A stretch of 51,259 nt of DNA from Candidatus Nitrosopumilus sp. (GCA_003702525.1 REGJ01000005.1:1-51259); one strand, 5' to 3'; shown: positions 17,894 to 25,752, counted from the first letter of the stretch. Translations and numbers: made by a program. The notes: a model not told the origin generated them from the letters alone.

Positions 17894-18144
17894 GACCAAT
17901 CATTCCGTTATCCATTGTAATTGTAGTTGCAGTAATTATTGGAATAATGGGAAGCTCAAACTATGATGTCTATGTTGCAGAACGTGATCAGAGAAATCTG
18001 CAGCTTGCAGTAGATGACTGTAAGAAACTATTCCAACAGGGAATGGAACAAGAAGAATGTATTACAAAATCACTTGATGTTTTTGGAACTGATTATCAAA
18101 AAGAACAATGGGATCAAAGAGACCTTTATTCTGCAAACCCTTAA
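17890..18144 (+). CDS. Small membrane-anchored protein
   Basis: The 84-residue product has an N-terminal helix (MRPIIPLSIVIVVAVIIGIM) followed by a hydrophilic, mostly helical domain with two cysteines (DDCKKLF and EECITKSLDVFG). The domain would lie outside the membrane if the helix acts as a signal anchor. It is coupled by an ATGA overlap to the one-helix gene upstream, so the two may work together. No family recognised. Confidence 0.65.
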   Translation: MRPIIPLSIVIVVAVIIGIMGSSNYDVYVAERDQRNLQLAVDDCKKLFQQGMEQEECITKSLDVFGTDYQKEQWDQRDLYSANP

Positions 18145-18171
18145 TTTGATAATTGATTCAAATTTTGTGAT

Positions 18172-18372
18172 TTGTCTTTTGAAAAGGATGTAGCATCTCT
18201 CAAAGAAGCTCTTAGTGATACTGAAGCTCGAATCAAGAAATTAGAAGAACACAAAGAATCTGAGGACAAGAAATCAAATCCTAATTCAGAAACTCTTCGT
18301 AGATTGGAGAAAAATTTGAATAGTCTACGCAAAAAACGTGACTTAATTTTATCCGAACTGAATGAATCCTAA
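18172..18372 (+). CDS. Small coiled-coil protein
   Basis: The 66-residue product is almost entirely charged heptad-like helix (VASLKEALSDTEARIKKLEE and LRRLEKNLNSLRKKRDLIL). It begins at TTG; a CTTAATTT box 32 bases upstream, overlapping the end of the previous gene, supports this start. It may dimerise. No family or function recognised. Confidence 0.55.
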   Translation: MSFEKDVASLKEALSDTEARIKKLEEHKESEDKKSNPNSETLRRLEKNLNSLRKKRDLILSELNES

Positions 18373-18416
18373 AAGAATATTTTCATACTTTAATATGAGT
18401 TAGGCCATTACAAATC

Positions 18417-18509
18417 ATGGTTAATCCTAATGGTTGGTACATCTCAATGCATTTTGATAATTTGAATAGAAAGTTACTAACTAATGATGAAGATGAAGAC
18501 GAGGATTAA
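18417..18509 (+). CDS. 30-residue microprotein with acidic tail
   Basis: The reading frame encodes MVNPNGWYISMHFDNLNRK and then a tail of alternating Glu/Asp. A TTTAATAT box about 28 bases upstream of the ATG has the local leaderless spacing. Real expression is not proven at this length. Confidence 0.4.
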   Translation: MVNPNGWYISMHFDNLNRKLLTNDEDEDED

Positions 18510-18548
18510 TCCAATACGCTTAATTTGAGAAATATTTTATCCAAAATC

Positions 18549-18782
18549 ATGCCTCTTCACTGTAAGCAATGCGAAGAAAGACGCTACCCTCAGTATAGCG
18601 CAGATGACAAAGGAACTTTGTGGCTATGCAACAAATGTCAAAACTATACTGATGCAGAAGATGTGATTATCCGTGAACAAACTCAGGAAGAAAGAGATGA
18701 GATCAAGGCAAAAGCTGAAGAGTTTGAGAGGACTAGCAACTTTTCAGGCGAAAAACTTTCTAGAAGAAAAGGTGTTAACTAG
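18549..18782 (+). CDS. Small zinc-ribbon protein
   Basis: The 77-residue product starts MPLHCKQCEERRYPQYS and has a second pair in LWLCNKCQNY, giving a C2C2 zinc ribbon, then a charged helical tail. The ATG at 18549 is preferred to the upstream TTG at 18525: a CTTAATTT box begins 30 bases before it. The partner may be a nucleic acid or protein; nothing in the sequence decides. Confidence 0.65.
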   Translation: MPLHCKQCEERRYPQYSADDKGTLWLCNKCQNYTDAEDVIIREQTQEERDEIKAKAEEFERTSNFSGEKLSRRKGVN

Positions 18783-18804
18783 AAAAAAGAAATAGGAGTT
18801 TTTC

Positions 18805-18990
18805 CTAAAATTCTATCACTGAACCTGCTGAAATGGTAAATTTTTGATTTTGTTGTTCTCCATGCACATCATACCATGCAATGTTGAGATTTACTTTGTT
18901 TCTGAGTGCAGACTCTACTGTAATGTGACTTGCTTGTCTTAGTCTGTCTTGAATTGATTTTTCTGTAATGTTTTCTTTTGTTTTTTCCAT
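18805..18990 (-). CDS. Small hypothetical protein
   Basis: The 61-residue product (MEKTKENITEKSIQDRLRQA at its start) has a helical N-terminal half and a likely beta C-terminal half (NLNIAWYDVHG, QKFTISAGSVIEF). A longer form from a TTG at 19023 is possible. It is convergent with the zinc-ribbon gene and divergent from the helicase gene. No family recognised. Confidence 0.5.
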   Translation of the reverse strand: MEKTKENITEKSIQDRLRQASHITVESALRNKVNLNIAWYDVHGEQQNQKFTISAGSVIEF

Positions 18991-19162
18991 GAGTGGTTTC
19001 TTGTAATGGTGATTTAGCAACAAGAGTGAAAATTAATTTTTGATCGCAGGATCTATTTTGACTAGTTCAAACTGCTAATGAATAATTGAATCAAATTTGA
19101 TCCCATGTTAACTCTAAACTTATCATATCTTCATTAAAGGTCTCATATCTCACAAAGCATTC

Positions 19163-21799
19163 ATGAAATTTTGTTCTAATTGTGATACAAAACTTACTCA
19201 AAACTTTGAAGATGTTGGCGGTCCTGGAATTTGTCCAAAATGTAATCCTGAGATGGTTATTCCCAAGAGGCCTACATATGGAATGAACTATTCTGGAAAA
19301 ACAAGACCTTGTTCCAAGGGATGTGGAGCTGAAATCTATTGGGATGAGGAATTTAAATCCGATAGTGGAAAGTTCATTCCAATTGATTCAAGAACTGATG
19401 AGCCACATAGATGTGATGGTCCTACAGAGTCTGAATATTTCCCTGATGAAATAAAACAAGTCAAGAAAAAAGAAGTTGCTCTAAAACCCAAAATTCCAAT
19501 CCCTCCAGAGATTCTGTATGATGTATCAAAAATCCCAAAATCACTAGTTGATGATGATTTCATAATTCGTGAAATAGTTCAGGGACACAAAGAAGAATCC
19601 TTGGCAATTGTTCACTATGAGAATATGGTGTCCCCTGAGCCTGAAAAAGTACCAGTTGAGAGTCTAAATGATGTACTGTCTGAGAAAATTCTCAAAGGAA
19701 TTGCAAAGTATGGATTTACTGGATTGTTGCCTTTCCAAGAAGAATCAGTTCGCTCCATCTTGGATGGTAAAAACTCTATAATTTCAGCTCCGACTGGTTC
19801 AGGAAAAACTGAAGCCTTTAGCATCCCAATACTCGAAAAAATCTCTCAACAAAAAGAACCTGGTGTCTTTGCACTCTTTGTATATCCACTTAATGCACTA
19901 ATTGATGATCAAGTATCAAAAATCTCAAAACTCATTGATAGTTGCGGGTTAAAAAATACAGTTGATGTTTATTCAATTCATGGTGGACAAAGCTCTGAAT
20001 ACAAAGACATGATAATTGCAGATGCTGCAAAAAAATCACTAATCATTGCAACAAACTTTGATTTTATTAATTACCATTTGATTTTACAAGACAAAAAATG
20101 GAATGAACTATTCAAGAATGCAAAAATAATTGTACTCGATGAGGCCCATTCTTACACCAGCTTTCATGGTTCTAATGTATATCATGTTTTAAAAAGAATG
20201 AAACGATACATGGAAGATGTCCAGTATGTTGGCTCTTCAGCTACATTGGATAACTCTCAGGAATTTTTCTCAAACATGTTTGATTTGCCTGCTGAATCAT
20301 TTTCATACATCAAAAGTGAAACAAGACGCAAAAGAAATATGCACATGTTCTTTATCATGCCACGAAAATTTGGACAGAGAACTACAATGGAGATGTTATC
20401 CTCAATATGCTACAAAAATCACTCCACACAACTAGTCTTTAGCAACTCTCACAATGATTCAGAATTTCTTGCATCAAATGTAGAATCCGCAAATGATGGA
20501 ATCCGAATTCAGATTCACAGGGGTGGCCTTGATCAAAATAACAGAAAACTATACGAATCCCAGATGAAGGCAGGCGAACTTGATGCATTGTCCTGTACAC
20601 CTACTTTGGAACTTGGAATCGATATTGGGCACGTAGATGTGGTAATTTCTGCCTTCAAAAACGAGTATGACTCCTTTGTACAGAGAATTGGGCGTGCAGG
20701 CAGAATGGGCCAGAAATCCTATGCCATTTGCGTCTTTGATCCTGATGATGCAGCATGTCACTATTTTGCACGTCACATTGATGAATATCTTACACAAGAC
20801 CATGTCATTTCAATTAACAAGAAAAACTCCATAATCTCAGACAAACATGAAGAATCAATTGAAGTTGAAGCAGAAGCTGCTGAAAGCTCTGACAAATCCC
20901 AGTTCTTTGACTTTGCAAACAGTGTAAATCTTCGTGGTGCATCAGGTGAGATTGCAATCTATTTGAATTCTAAAAAAATTGGAACACGTGGTGTGCCAGT
21001 TGGATATTATCAATTGCATCAAAATGCAATTTATCATTTCAACAAACAAAACTATGAGGTGATCTCTTTGAGGAAATCTCAGAATGGTGCACGTGCATAT
21101 CTGAGAAAATCCTATGAGAATCAGAAAAGAACAATCCCAATTGTTAGAACATCAATCTTGCAGACATCTGAGAGAAATGCTGCACACAGAGACATTGTTG
21201 TAAAAAAGAGAAAACTATCTTTGCGTTATGGAATAATAGAGTTGAGTAGAACCATCACTGGTTACCTTAAAGGAAACTATAATGATGCAGCCGAGAACTT
21301 TCAGACATTTAATGGTAGTACAGTTCCCTCCTGGAGGAACTTTAACTGGAAGTCAAAGCATTCTTCTGTAAGTATTGTTGTTCCACCTGAATTTGTTGTA
21401 AAATCATCTGAATCTAAAAGTCAGATTGCAAATGATTCTAGAATTCATACCATTTGTCATGTATTGGTTAATGCAGCAAAAATTATCACAAAATCTGAAT
21501 CAAATGACATTGATGTGTACTATGAGAATGGAGTGATCTATCTTTATGACAATTCTTCAGACGGATTTAATGGGTGTAGCAAGATAATCTACGAGGATTT
21601 TGAAAATATCTTGAATACTTGTTCTTCTTTGTTAAATGACTGTGACTGCCCCGTTGACTCAAAGCAGAAAAAAGTAGTTTCTGAGGGTGAAAAATGGGGT
21701 GGATGCCCAAAGTGTACTTTTACCAACAACTATTGCCAGACAAAAAACAAGGAATTATCAAAAAAAGAAGCAATAGATTTTTTTGCCCTTTTCTCTTGA
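19163..21799 (+). CDS. DEAH-box superfamily 2 helicase, MrfA/Hrq1-like, with N-terminal zinc sites
   Basis: The 878-residue protein has two N-terminal metal sites (C4, C7, C24, C27; then C50, C54, H82, C84). A two-lobe SF2 core follows with APTGSGKTEAF (Walker A, about 209-219), DEAH (326-329), GSSATL and QRIGRAGRMGQ (motif VI). The C-terminus carries clustered cysteines (NDCDCPVD, GGCPKCTF) like the zinc-binding DUF1998/MZB region of MrfA and related Hrq1 helicases. That family acts in repair of crosslinks and bulky adducts; the same role here is inference. A TTAAAG box 29 bases upstream supports this start. The zinc-ribbon gene at 21809 follows ten bases later. Confidence 0.8.
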   Translation: MKFCSNCDTKLTQNFEDVGGPGICPKCNPEMVIPKRPTYGMNYSGKTRPCSKGCGAEIYWDEEFKSDSGKFIPIDSRTDEPHRCDGPTESEYFPDEIKQVKKKEVALKPKIPIPPEILYDVSKIPKSLVDDDFIIREIVQGHKEESLAIVHYENMVSPEPEKVPVESLNDVLSEKILKGIAKYGFTGLLPFQEESVRSILDGKNSIISAPTGSGKTEAFSIPILEKISQQKEPGVFALFVYPLNALIDDQVSKISKLIDSCGLKNTVDVYSIHGGQSSEYKDMIIADAAKKSLIIATNFDFINYHLILQDKKWNELFKNAKIIVLDEAHSYTSFHGSNVYHVLKRMKRYMEDVQYVGSSATLDNSQEFFSNMFDLPAESFSYIKSETRRKRNMHMFFIMPRKFGQRTTMEMLSSICYKNHSTQLVFSNSHNDSEFLASNVESANDGIRIQIHRGGLDQNNRKLYESQMKAGELDALSCTPTLELGIDIGHVDVVISAFKNEYDSFVQRIGRAGRMGQKSYAICVFDPDDAACHYFARHIDEYLTQDHVISINKKNSIISDKHEESIEVEAEAAESSDKSQFFDFANSVNLRGASGEIAIYLNSKKIGTRGVPVGYYQLHQNAIYHFNKQNYEVISLRKSQNGARAYLRKSYENQKRTIPIVRTSILQTSERNAAHRDIVVKKRKLSLRYGIIELSRTITGYLKGNYNDAAENFQTFNGSTVPSWRNFNWKSKHSSVSIVVPPEFVVKSSESKSQIANDSRIHTICHVLVNAAKIITKSESNDIDVYYENGVIYLYDNSSDGFNGCSKIIYEDFENILNTCSSLLNDCDCPVDSKQKKVVSEGEKWGGCPKCTFTNNYCQTKNKELSKKEAIDFFALFS

Positions 21800-21808
21800 G
21801 TGATAATA

Positions 21809-21988
21809 ATGGGATTCAAGGACTTGTTTGTTGGAGGAAATGAAGGAAATGTTCCAATCAAGGTAAAATGCACTGGGTGTGAAAGAATAACTGTTGTAAA
21901 AATTCCAGCTGACAAGGACTTTGCAAAATGGAATGCAAAATCAAGCTGCGGTCAATGTGGTGCCACTAATTGTTGGCAGAAAGTTTGA
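21809..21988 (+). CDS. Small zinc-ribbon protein downstream of helicase
   Basis: The 59-residue product has CTGCERITVVKIP and CGQCGATNCW, a C2C2 zinc ribbon. It starts at the ATG at 21809, with GTGAT just upstream as a weak ribosome binding site. The ten-base gap suggests cotranscription with the helicase, so it may be an accessory factor; this is inference. The 19-bp motif and a T-run follow its stop. Confidence 0.65.
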   Translation: MGFKDLFVGGNEGNVPIKVKCTGCERITVVKIPADKDFAKWNAKSSCGQCGATNCWQKV

Positions 21989-21991
21989 GAT

Positions 21992-22010
21992 TTTACCACT
22001 AGTAGAAATT
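21992..22010 (+). repeat. Copy 2 of the shared 19-bp motif
   Basis: This copy is identical to 15748-15766. It begins four bases after the stop of the zinc-ribbon gene and is followed by a run of eight or more T, so here it could be part of a 3' end signal. A shorter match (first 11 bases) follows the next gene at 22242-22252. Confidence 0.6.
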
Positions 22011-22049
22011 ATTCTTTTTTTTAATAAACTAGTTTTACGTAATTGATTC

Positions 22050-22241
22050 ATGAATGTCACCAATGAATACGGAATGAATCATTTGTTGGCAAGCTGTCCA
22101 AACTGTCAAAGTGAGTCTCTTTTCTGCGGAAAGATACCAACTAATTTCAAAAAAATGCAAAACAAAGAGATGTTGTATTGCAAAAAATGCAAGTTTGTTA
22201 CTCCTGTTGAGGAGTTCAAAAACATGTTAGCTAGTAGGTAA
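22050..22241 (+). CDS. Small zinc-finger protein
   Basis: The 63-residue product has two CxxC pairs (LLASCPNCQSESLFCG and MLYCKKCKFVTPVEEF) forming a zinc ribbon. A TTTAATAAA box about 29 bases upstream supports the ATG at 22050. Role unknown. Confidence 0.65.
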   Translation: MNVTNEYGMNHLLASCPNCQSESLFCGKIPTNFKKMQNKEMLYCKKCKFVTPVEEFKNMLASR

Positions 22242-22300
22242 TTTACCACTAGCTACAAAACTCGCTTTCCTCTTAAATTCGATAAAGACGAAATCTATTC

Positions 22301-22441
22301 ATGCCACACAGTTGCTGTCATAGAGATTCAAAGTATCTAATAGAATATGATACTGGTTCTGTCTTTAGGGTATGTGAGAAATGCTATGCTGACAAGTATT
22401 GGTCTAGCTTTGTAGTCTCAAAGCAAGTCATTGCACAGTAA
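22301..22441 (+). CDS. 46-residue cysteine/histidine microprotein
   Basis: The product reads MPHSCCHRDSKYLIEYD, later VFRVCEKCYADKYWSSF. C5, C6, H7 and the CEKC pair could bind one zinc. The CTTAAATT box begins 29 bases before the ATG, the fixed spacing seen at neighbours. Confidence 0.55.
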   Translation: MPHSCCHRDSKYLIEYDTGSVFRVCEKCYADKYWSSFVVSKQVIAQ

Positions 22442-22480
22442 TTCCAATATCCTTAAGTTTCAAATTATTCTAGTGAATCC

Positions 22481-22621
22481 ATGGAGTGCTTTCGTTGTAA
22501 TGGCAAGGGAAAGATTCGAAACGAGTTTGGTATGTGGGAAAAGTGTGAGTCCTGCCAGAAACCTGAGATGACCTTTGAGAGTGCTAGTCCAGAACCTGAT
22601 GTAAACGAAGAGGGTCTCTAG
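22481..22621 (+). CDS. 46-residue DnaJ-type zinc-finger microprotein
   Basis: The product has MECFRCNGKGKIRNEFG and then KCESCQKPEM. The CxxCxGxG-like start resembles one half of a DnaJ zinc finger, with a second CxxC pair and an acidic tail. CTTAAGTTT starts 29 bases before the ATG. The terminator-like hairpin at 22706 lies downstream. Confidence 0.6.
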   Translation: MECFRCNGKGKIRNEFGMWEKCESCQKPEMTFESASPEPDVNEEGL

Positions 22622-22705
22622 ACGAAAAAACTGGTGTCCTATTTTAACACAAAAATTCTACTTTTACTGTGCAGGAAAGAACGTAGATACGTCATTCTGT
22701 ATTAG

Positions 22706-22733
22706 CCCTCGGTTTGTCCCTCGAGGGTTTTTT
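22706..22733 (+). terminator. GC-rich hairpin with T-run
   Basis: CCCTCG (22706-22711) can pair with CGAGGG (22722-22727), followed by six T residues. This is the form of a bacterial intrinsic terminator and stands out in AT-rich DNA. It lies between the convergent genes 22481-22621 and 22733-22906. The 85 bases before it hold no ORF; they could be a 3' UTR or a short ncRNA. Confidence 0.5.
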
Positions 22734-22906
22734 CAATTTAAAACTTGAATTCTGATATTACAATCATCTCTTGAGATCTCCATTGCATGATTTGTGCAAA
22801 ATCTCATGATCTCCTTGCAGAATGATTTACTCATACCTTCCTCAAAATGGTAGAACATTACCTGAGTAAAGGCTTCAGAATTACACCCTAGCATATTGCA
22901 AATCAT
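22733..22906 (-). CDS. 57-residue cysteine-containing protein
   Basis: The minus strand encodes a product starting MICNMLGCNSEAFTQVMFYH and ending in a beta-like DDCNIRIQVLN. Cysteines at 3, 8, 30, 37 and 49 could bind metal. On the minus strand a CTTTAATTC box lies about 29 bases before the ATG, as at neighbouring leaderless genes, which supports a real gene. No family recognised. Confidence 0.5.
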   Translation of the reverse strand: MICNMLGCNSEAFTQVMFYHFEEGMSKSFCKEIMRFCTNHAMEISRDDCNIRIQVLN

Positions 22907-22989
22907 GAGAGAATAACTAGGAACAATTTAGAATTAAAGTGGAGGTTAGAACATCATCAATTTTATTTGATTATACCTTGATATGATTT

Positions 22990-23181
22990 ATGGATAATTT
23001 AGATAATGCAAAACATGATCATCAGAAAAACAAGTCTGATATTGTAAATTTGGTAAAGCAGATGTTTTCCCAAGACAAGTGGGGTGATGAGGAATATCGT
23101 GCAGCATTAGAAGTATTGGTAAAAAAAGATGAAGAACTTGTTGCCGAAGTTACTAGAATCATAAAAGAGAGACATGGATGA
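22990..23181 (+). CDS. Small helical protein
   Basis: The 63-residue product is polar and helical (IVNLVKQMFSQDKWGDEEYR and VLVKKDEELVAEVTRIIKE). It overlaps the next gene by eight bases, so the two are likely co-translated. A TTTATTTGATTA stretch about 30 bases upstream may be its TATA element. No family recognised. Confidence 0.6.
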   Translation: MDNLDNAKHDHQKNKSDIVNLVKQMFSQDKWGDEEYRAALEVLVKKDEELVAEVTRIIKERHG

Positions 23182-23488
23182 GAAGAAACTAAAGCAAGAA
23201 GATTGCCATGAGGATAATCTAGGCCAAGGAGTCCTTACACTAACTACCAAAAGAATTGCCTTTGATAAGACAAGGTCTAGAATTATGGATCTCTCAAAGC
23301 ATATGGGTGAGACTCTACTTGATATTCCATTATCTGATGTTGCCCATACCTGGCGTGAAGGATTACTAATGAAAAAAGCATGCATATCTGCTAAAACCAC
23401 TGATGGTGAGCAGACCTACAAGTTTGGGGTGTTCAATGTAGGTGGATGGGTTGATGACATACAAGATGCAATAGATGATCTAGACTGA
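23174..23488 (+). CDS. GRAM/PH-like small protein
   Basis: The 104-residue product shows a pleckstrin-like pattern: GVLTLTTKRIAFDKT, then LLDIPLSDVAHTWREGLLMK, a strand CISAKTTDGEQTYKFGV and a closing helix WVDDIQDAIDDL. GRAM and bacterial PH domains bind lipids or proteins. The assignment is by pattern only. Confidence 0.55.
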   Translation: MDEKKLKQEDCHEDNLGQGVLTLTTKRIAFDKTRSRIMDLSKHMGETLLDIPLSDVAHTWREGLLMKKACISAKTTDGEQTYKFGVFNVGGWVDDIQDAIDDLD

Positions 23489-23531
23489 AAATCATCAATA
23501 TGCTTAAGTTTACATGATTGGGATTTTATTC

Positions 23532-23957
23532 ATGATAAATCCTGAACTCTTACGACTCCTTGAAACAAACAATACATTGGATGTCTTAAAGGATTCAGTT
23601 TCATACCAATTACAAAAACTCAGTAACGTTGAGAAGACAAGTGAAGGAAGAGACTGGTATGCAGAACTACCTCAAATTGTAAAGGAGAAATTTGACAATT
23701 ACAAAGAAGACTATGAGAAACTTTCTAGAATCTTGAACTCTGATAAGATGCAAGAGGAGATGAATAAGGGATACTATTATTGGCGTCTGTTGCGTTCTGC
23801 ATGCAACACATACCGAAATGACTTGAAAGAATATGACTTACAACTAAGTCAGGAATTTAATCTCCAAGAGACAAAGGCAATTTCTGAAAACGAATCCCTT
23901 GATGAGTGCCTTGGTGTATTAGAACACCATGTAGTAGAAAACCACGAATCCTCATAA
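23532..23957 (+). CDS. Hypothetical helical protein
   Basis: The product of about 141 residues starts MINPELLRLLETNNTLDVL and is largely helical. An in-frame ATG at 23514 would add six residues, but the CTTAAGTT box begins at 23503, 29 bases before 23532, so the later ATG fits the leaderless rule. No motif recognised. Confidence 0.65.
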   Translation: MINPELLRLLETNNTLDVLKDSVSYQLQKLSNVEKTSEGRDWYAELPQIVKEKFDNYKEDYEKLSRILNSDKMQEEMNKGYYYWRLLRSACNTYRNDLKEYDLQLSQEFNLQETKAISENESLDECLGVLEHHVVENHESS

Positions 23958-24012
23958 TCTCAAAACTGAAAATAAAGAATCTGTTAATATGTCAAAAAGT
24001 ATTTTGTAATTC

Positions 24013-24138
24013 ATGTCTGAAAACAATGAAAAAGAATGGAAGAAACTTGAACAAGAAGAGATGAAAGAAGAAGACCATCAGCTAGAACTAAAAGATGGAT
24101 ACGAGAAAGACGAAGAATTTGAAAAATCTCAAGACTAG
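24013..24138 (+). CDS. 41-residue highly charged microprotein
   Basis: The product is almost all Glu, Lys and Asp (MSENNEKEWKKLEQEEMKEE at its start), probably one helix. A GTTAATAT box about 30 bases upstream fits the local promoter spacing. Confidence 0.45.
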   Translation: MSENNEKEWKKLEQEEMKEEDHQLELKDGYEKDEEFEKSQD

Positions 24139-24170
24139 ATTTCATACATTAAAGTTGAATGCAATAGTTG

Positions 24171-24263
24171 ATGTACATATTGAAGACATTATTCAAAGGA
24201 GTAATCATAGTTGCAGGAATAATTCTAGGTGTTATGTTGATTCTAAATACAATCAACCCTTAG
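24171..24263 (+). CDS. 30-residue single-helix membrane microprotein
   Basis: The product is a basic start (MYILKTLFKG), a hydrophobic helix (VIIVAGIILGVMLIL) and a short NTINP tail. A TTAAAG element lies about 25 bases upstream. Short length makes it tentative. Confidence 0.45.
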   Translation: MYILKTLFKGVIIVAGIILGVMLILNTINP

Positions 24264-24307
24264 ATTCTGATCAATACTCTTAAGTCCATTTGAAATTTGA
24301 TAGAACC

Positions 24308-24577
24308 ATGAACCCTGAGATCGAAGAAAAAATCCAGTCCATTATTTTGGAGACATTTCAGGATGTCGAGTCTGAATGGGTTAGCTACTTTTCTCACAAG
24401 GCTGAACAAATGCACTTGGACAAGAAATCATTTTTCATTGGAATGATGTATTCAAAGATTACCGAGAGACTAGAAGAAAATAACATTCACATAAGAATAA
24501 AGTCCGATTCTTGGGGAGACCACGAAAACGAAAAGATAAACTCTATGCTTCACCAACTATATGAGAAATATGTCTGA
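24308..24577 (+). CDS. Hypothetical protein
   Basis: The 89-residue product (start MNPEIEEKIQSIILETFQDV) looks like a helical bundle with a middle FFIGMMYSKITERLEE segment. CTTAAGTC begins 29 bases before this ATG, so the TTG at 24290 is rejected as the start. The gene at 24587 follows ten bases later and may be cotranscribed. Confidence 0.65.
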   Translation: MNPEIEEKIQSIILETFQDVESEWVSYFSHKAEQMHLDKKSFFIGMMYSKITERLEENNIHIRIKSDSWGDHENEKINSMLHQLYEKYV

Positions 24578-24586
24578 GGTACTGTA

Positions 24587-25105
24587 ATGACTGATGCAAA
24601 ATTTTCTTGGTATGGCAACTTTTATGGAATTGCCTGGAGGACAAACGCTGAAAACCCAATTGCAGTTCCATTGTTTGTAAAAGAGGATGAATCTCAAAAG
24701 ATTGCAGAAATTGTAAAGGAATGGAAGCCAAAAGACATCCACCTTTCATTTATCGAAAAAGATGATGACACTTATGCTATCTGCATCTATCAAGAAGCAG
24801 ATTCAGGAGAAAATACTGGTCTTTATCGCTCTGGCATGAGTCAGACTGGAACCTATGGCAAAATCAAAAACATGATTGAGAAAAAATCCTCAATGTGGAA
24901 TCCATTGCGGGCCTATATTCAGATTGTATATGCAAAAGATCCTGCAGATTCAAGTACCTACAAAAACATGACCGATTACATCATAGTTGGTAGACTGGAG
25001 ATAATTTCTGAAGCTGCCTTGAACTCTAAAAAGTTTGCAACAGAGCGGGATGCACACACTACACTTGGTGGTTATTCTGTTAAGGATACCACTGGTGAGA
25101 ATTAG
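24587..25105 (+). CDS. Hypothetical protein
   Basis: The 172-residue soluble product mixes strands and helices (WYGNFYGIAWRTNAENPIAV, IHLSFIEKDDDTYAICIYQE, MTDYIIVGRLEII). A GAGGTAC element precedes the ATG, consistent with an internal gene in a transcript starting at 24308. No family recognised. Confidence 0.65.
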   Translation: MTDAKFSWYGNFYGIAWRTNAENPIAVPLFVKEDESQKIAEIVKEWKPKDIHLSFIEKDDDTYAICIYQEADSGENTGLYRSGMSQTGTYGKIKNMIEKKSSMWNPLRAYIQIVYAKDPADSSTYKNMTDYIIVGRLEIISEAALNSKKFATERDAHTTLGGYSVKDTTGEN

Positions 25106-25142
25106 CTCTAGTCTTTATCTTGTAAATTTTTGAACATATTTT

Positions 25143-25376
25143 ATGGCTGAAACCTGTGAGAGGTGCAACAAGGAAGTATCTGAAGTTAGTAGATATCATG
25201 ATCATGGGGTAGACAAGCTGTTGTGCTCTGCTTGTGTTTCAGAAATTGACGAGTATTATTCAGTAATTTGTGCTAAATGTAACAAACCTGCTCATATGAG
25301 GGGGAACCTGATTGAATATGAAAATCAAAAAATTTGTCCTGTTTGTATGGATGAGATTAGATTAAAGGAATCTTGA
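25143..25376 (+). CDS. Double zinc-ribbon protein
   Basis: The 77-residue product has four CxxC pairs: CERC near residue 5, LLCSAC near 28, CAKC near 43 and CPVC near 67. They form two zinc sites like a LIM or treble-clef arrangement. A CTTTATCT box about 31 bases upstream fits leaderless transcription. It is probably an adaptor for protein or nucleic acid; the target is unknown. Confidence 0.7.
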   Translation: MAETCERCNKEVSEVSRYHDHGVDKLLCSACVSEIDEYYSVICAKCNKPAHMRGNLIEYENQKICPVCMDEIRLKES

Positions 25377-25422
25377 AAAAACATACGCTTAATTTGATTC
25401 GTTGTTTGGTGCACAATGGAAG

Positions 25423-25527
25423 ATGAAGATTACTGTAAAAGAAGGTTGGAGTAAAAACAGCAAAATGGCAATTATGGCCATATGTGTGGGTGTTCTTGTA
25501 ATTGTTGCAGCAGTAATGCTTGATTAG
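25423..25527 (+). CDS. 34-residue single-helix membrane microprotein
   Basis: The product is MKITVKEGWSKNSK followed by one helix (MAIMAICVGVLVIVAAVML) and a terminal Asp. CTTAATTT starts at 25388, 35 bases upstream; the ATG at 25416 is closer to the usual spacing but opens only 12 codons in another frame. Confidence 0.5.
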   Translation: MKITVKEGWSKNSKMAIMAICVGVLVIVAAVMLD

Positions 25528-25584
25528 ATTTTGTTTGTTTTTGTTTGATTTTTTTTAACCTAAATTGTCACACTGTATCATTTC

Positions 25585-25752
25585 ATGGTTCATATTGAAT
25601 CCAATTGGCGTGTCCGCATGAACTTTTTCAAAAAGAAATCTGAAGCTCCTAGTCTTGTTTGTAGGATTTGTGATATGGAATTTACTGATCCTGAAAGAAC
25701 CATGAGACATATGGTAAAGGCCCATTCTAAACCACAAAAGGCCAAAAAATAG
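25585..25752 (+). CDS. C2H2 zinc-finger microprotein
   Basis: The 55-residue product has one classical finger (VCRICDMEFTDPERTMRHM followed by VKAH) between basic flanks (NFFKKKSE and KPQKAKK). Single C2H2 fingers with basic flanks often bind DNA. An ATG at 25618 is an alternative start (44 residues), but only 25585 has a TTTAAC box at the local spacing (about 31 bases). Confidence 0.6.
   Translation: MVHIESNWRVRMNFFKKKSEAPSLVCRICDMEFTDPERTMRHMVKAHSKPQKAKK

Noticed and set aside
24095-24283. 62-codon plus-strand ORF
   Set aside because: It overlaps two better-supported small genes (24013 and 24171) in other frames and has no promoter at the local spacing.
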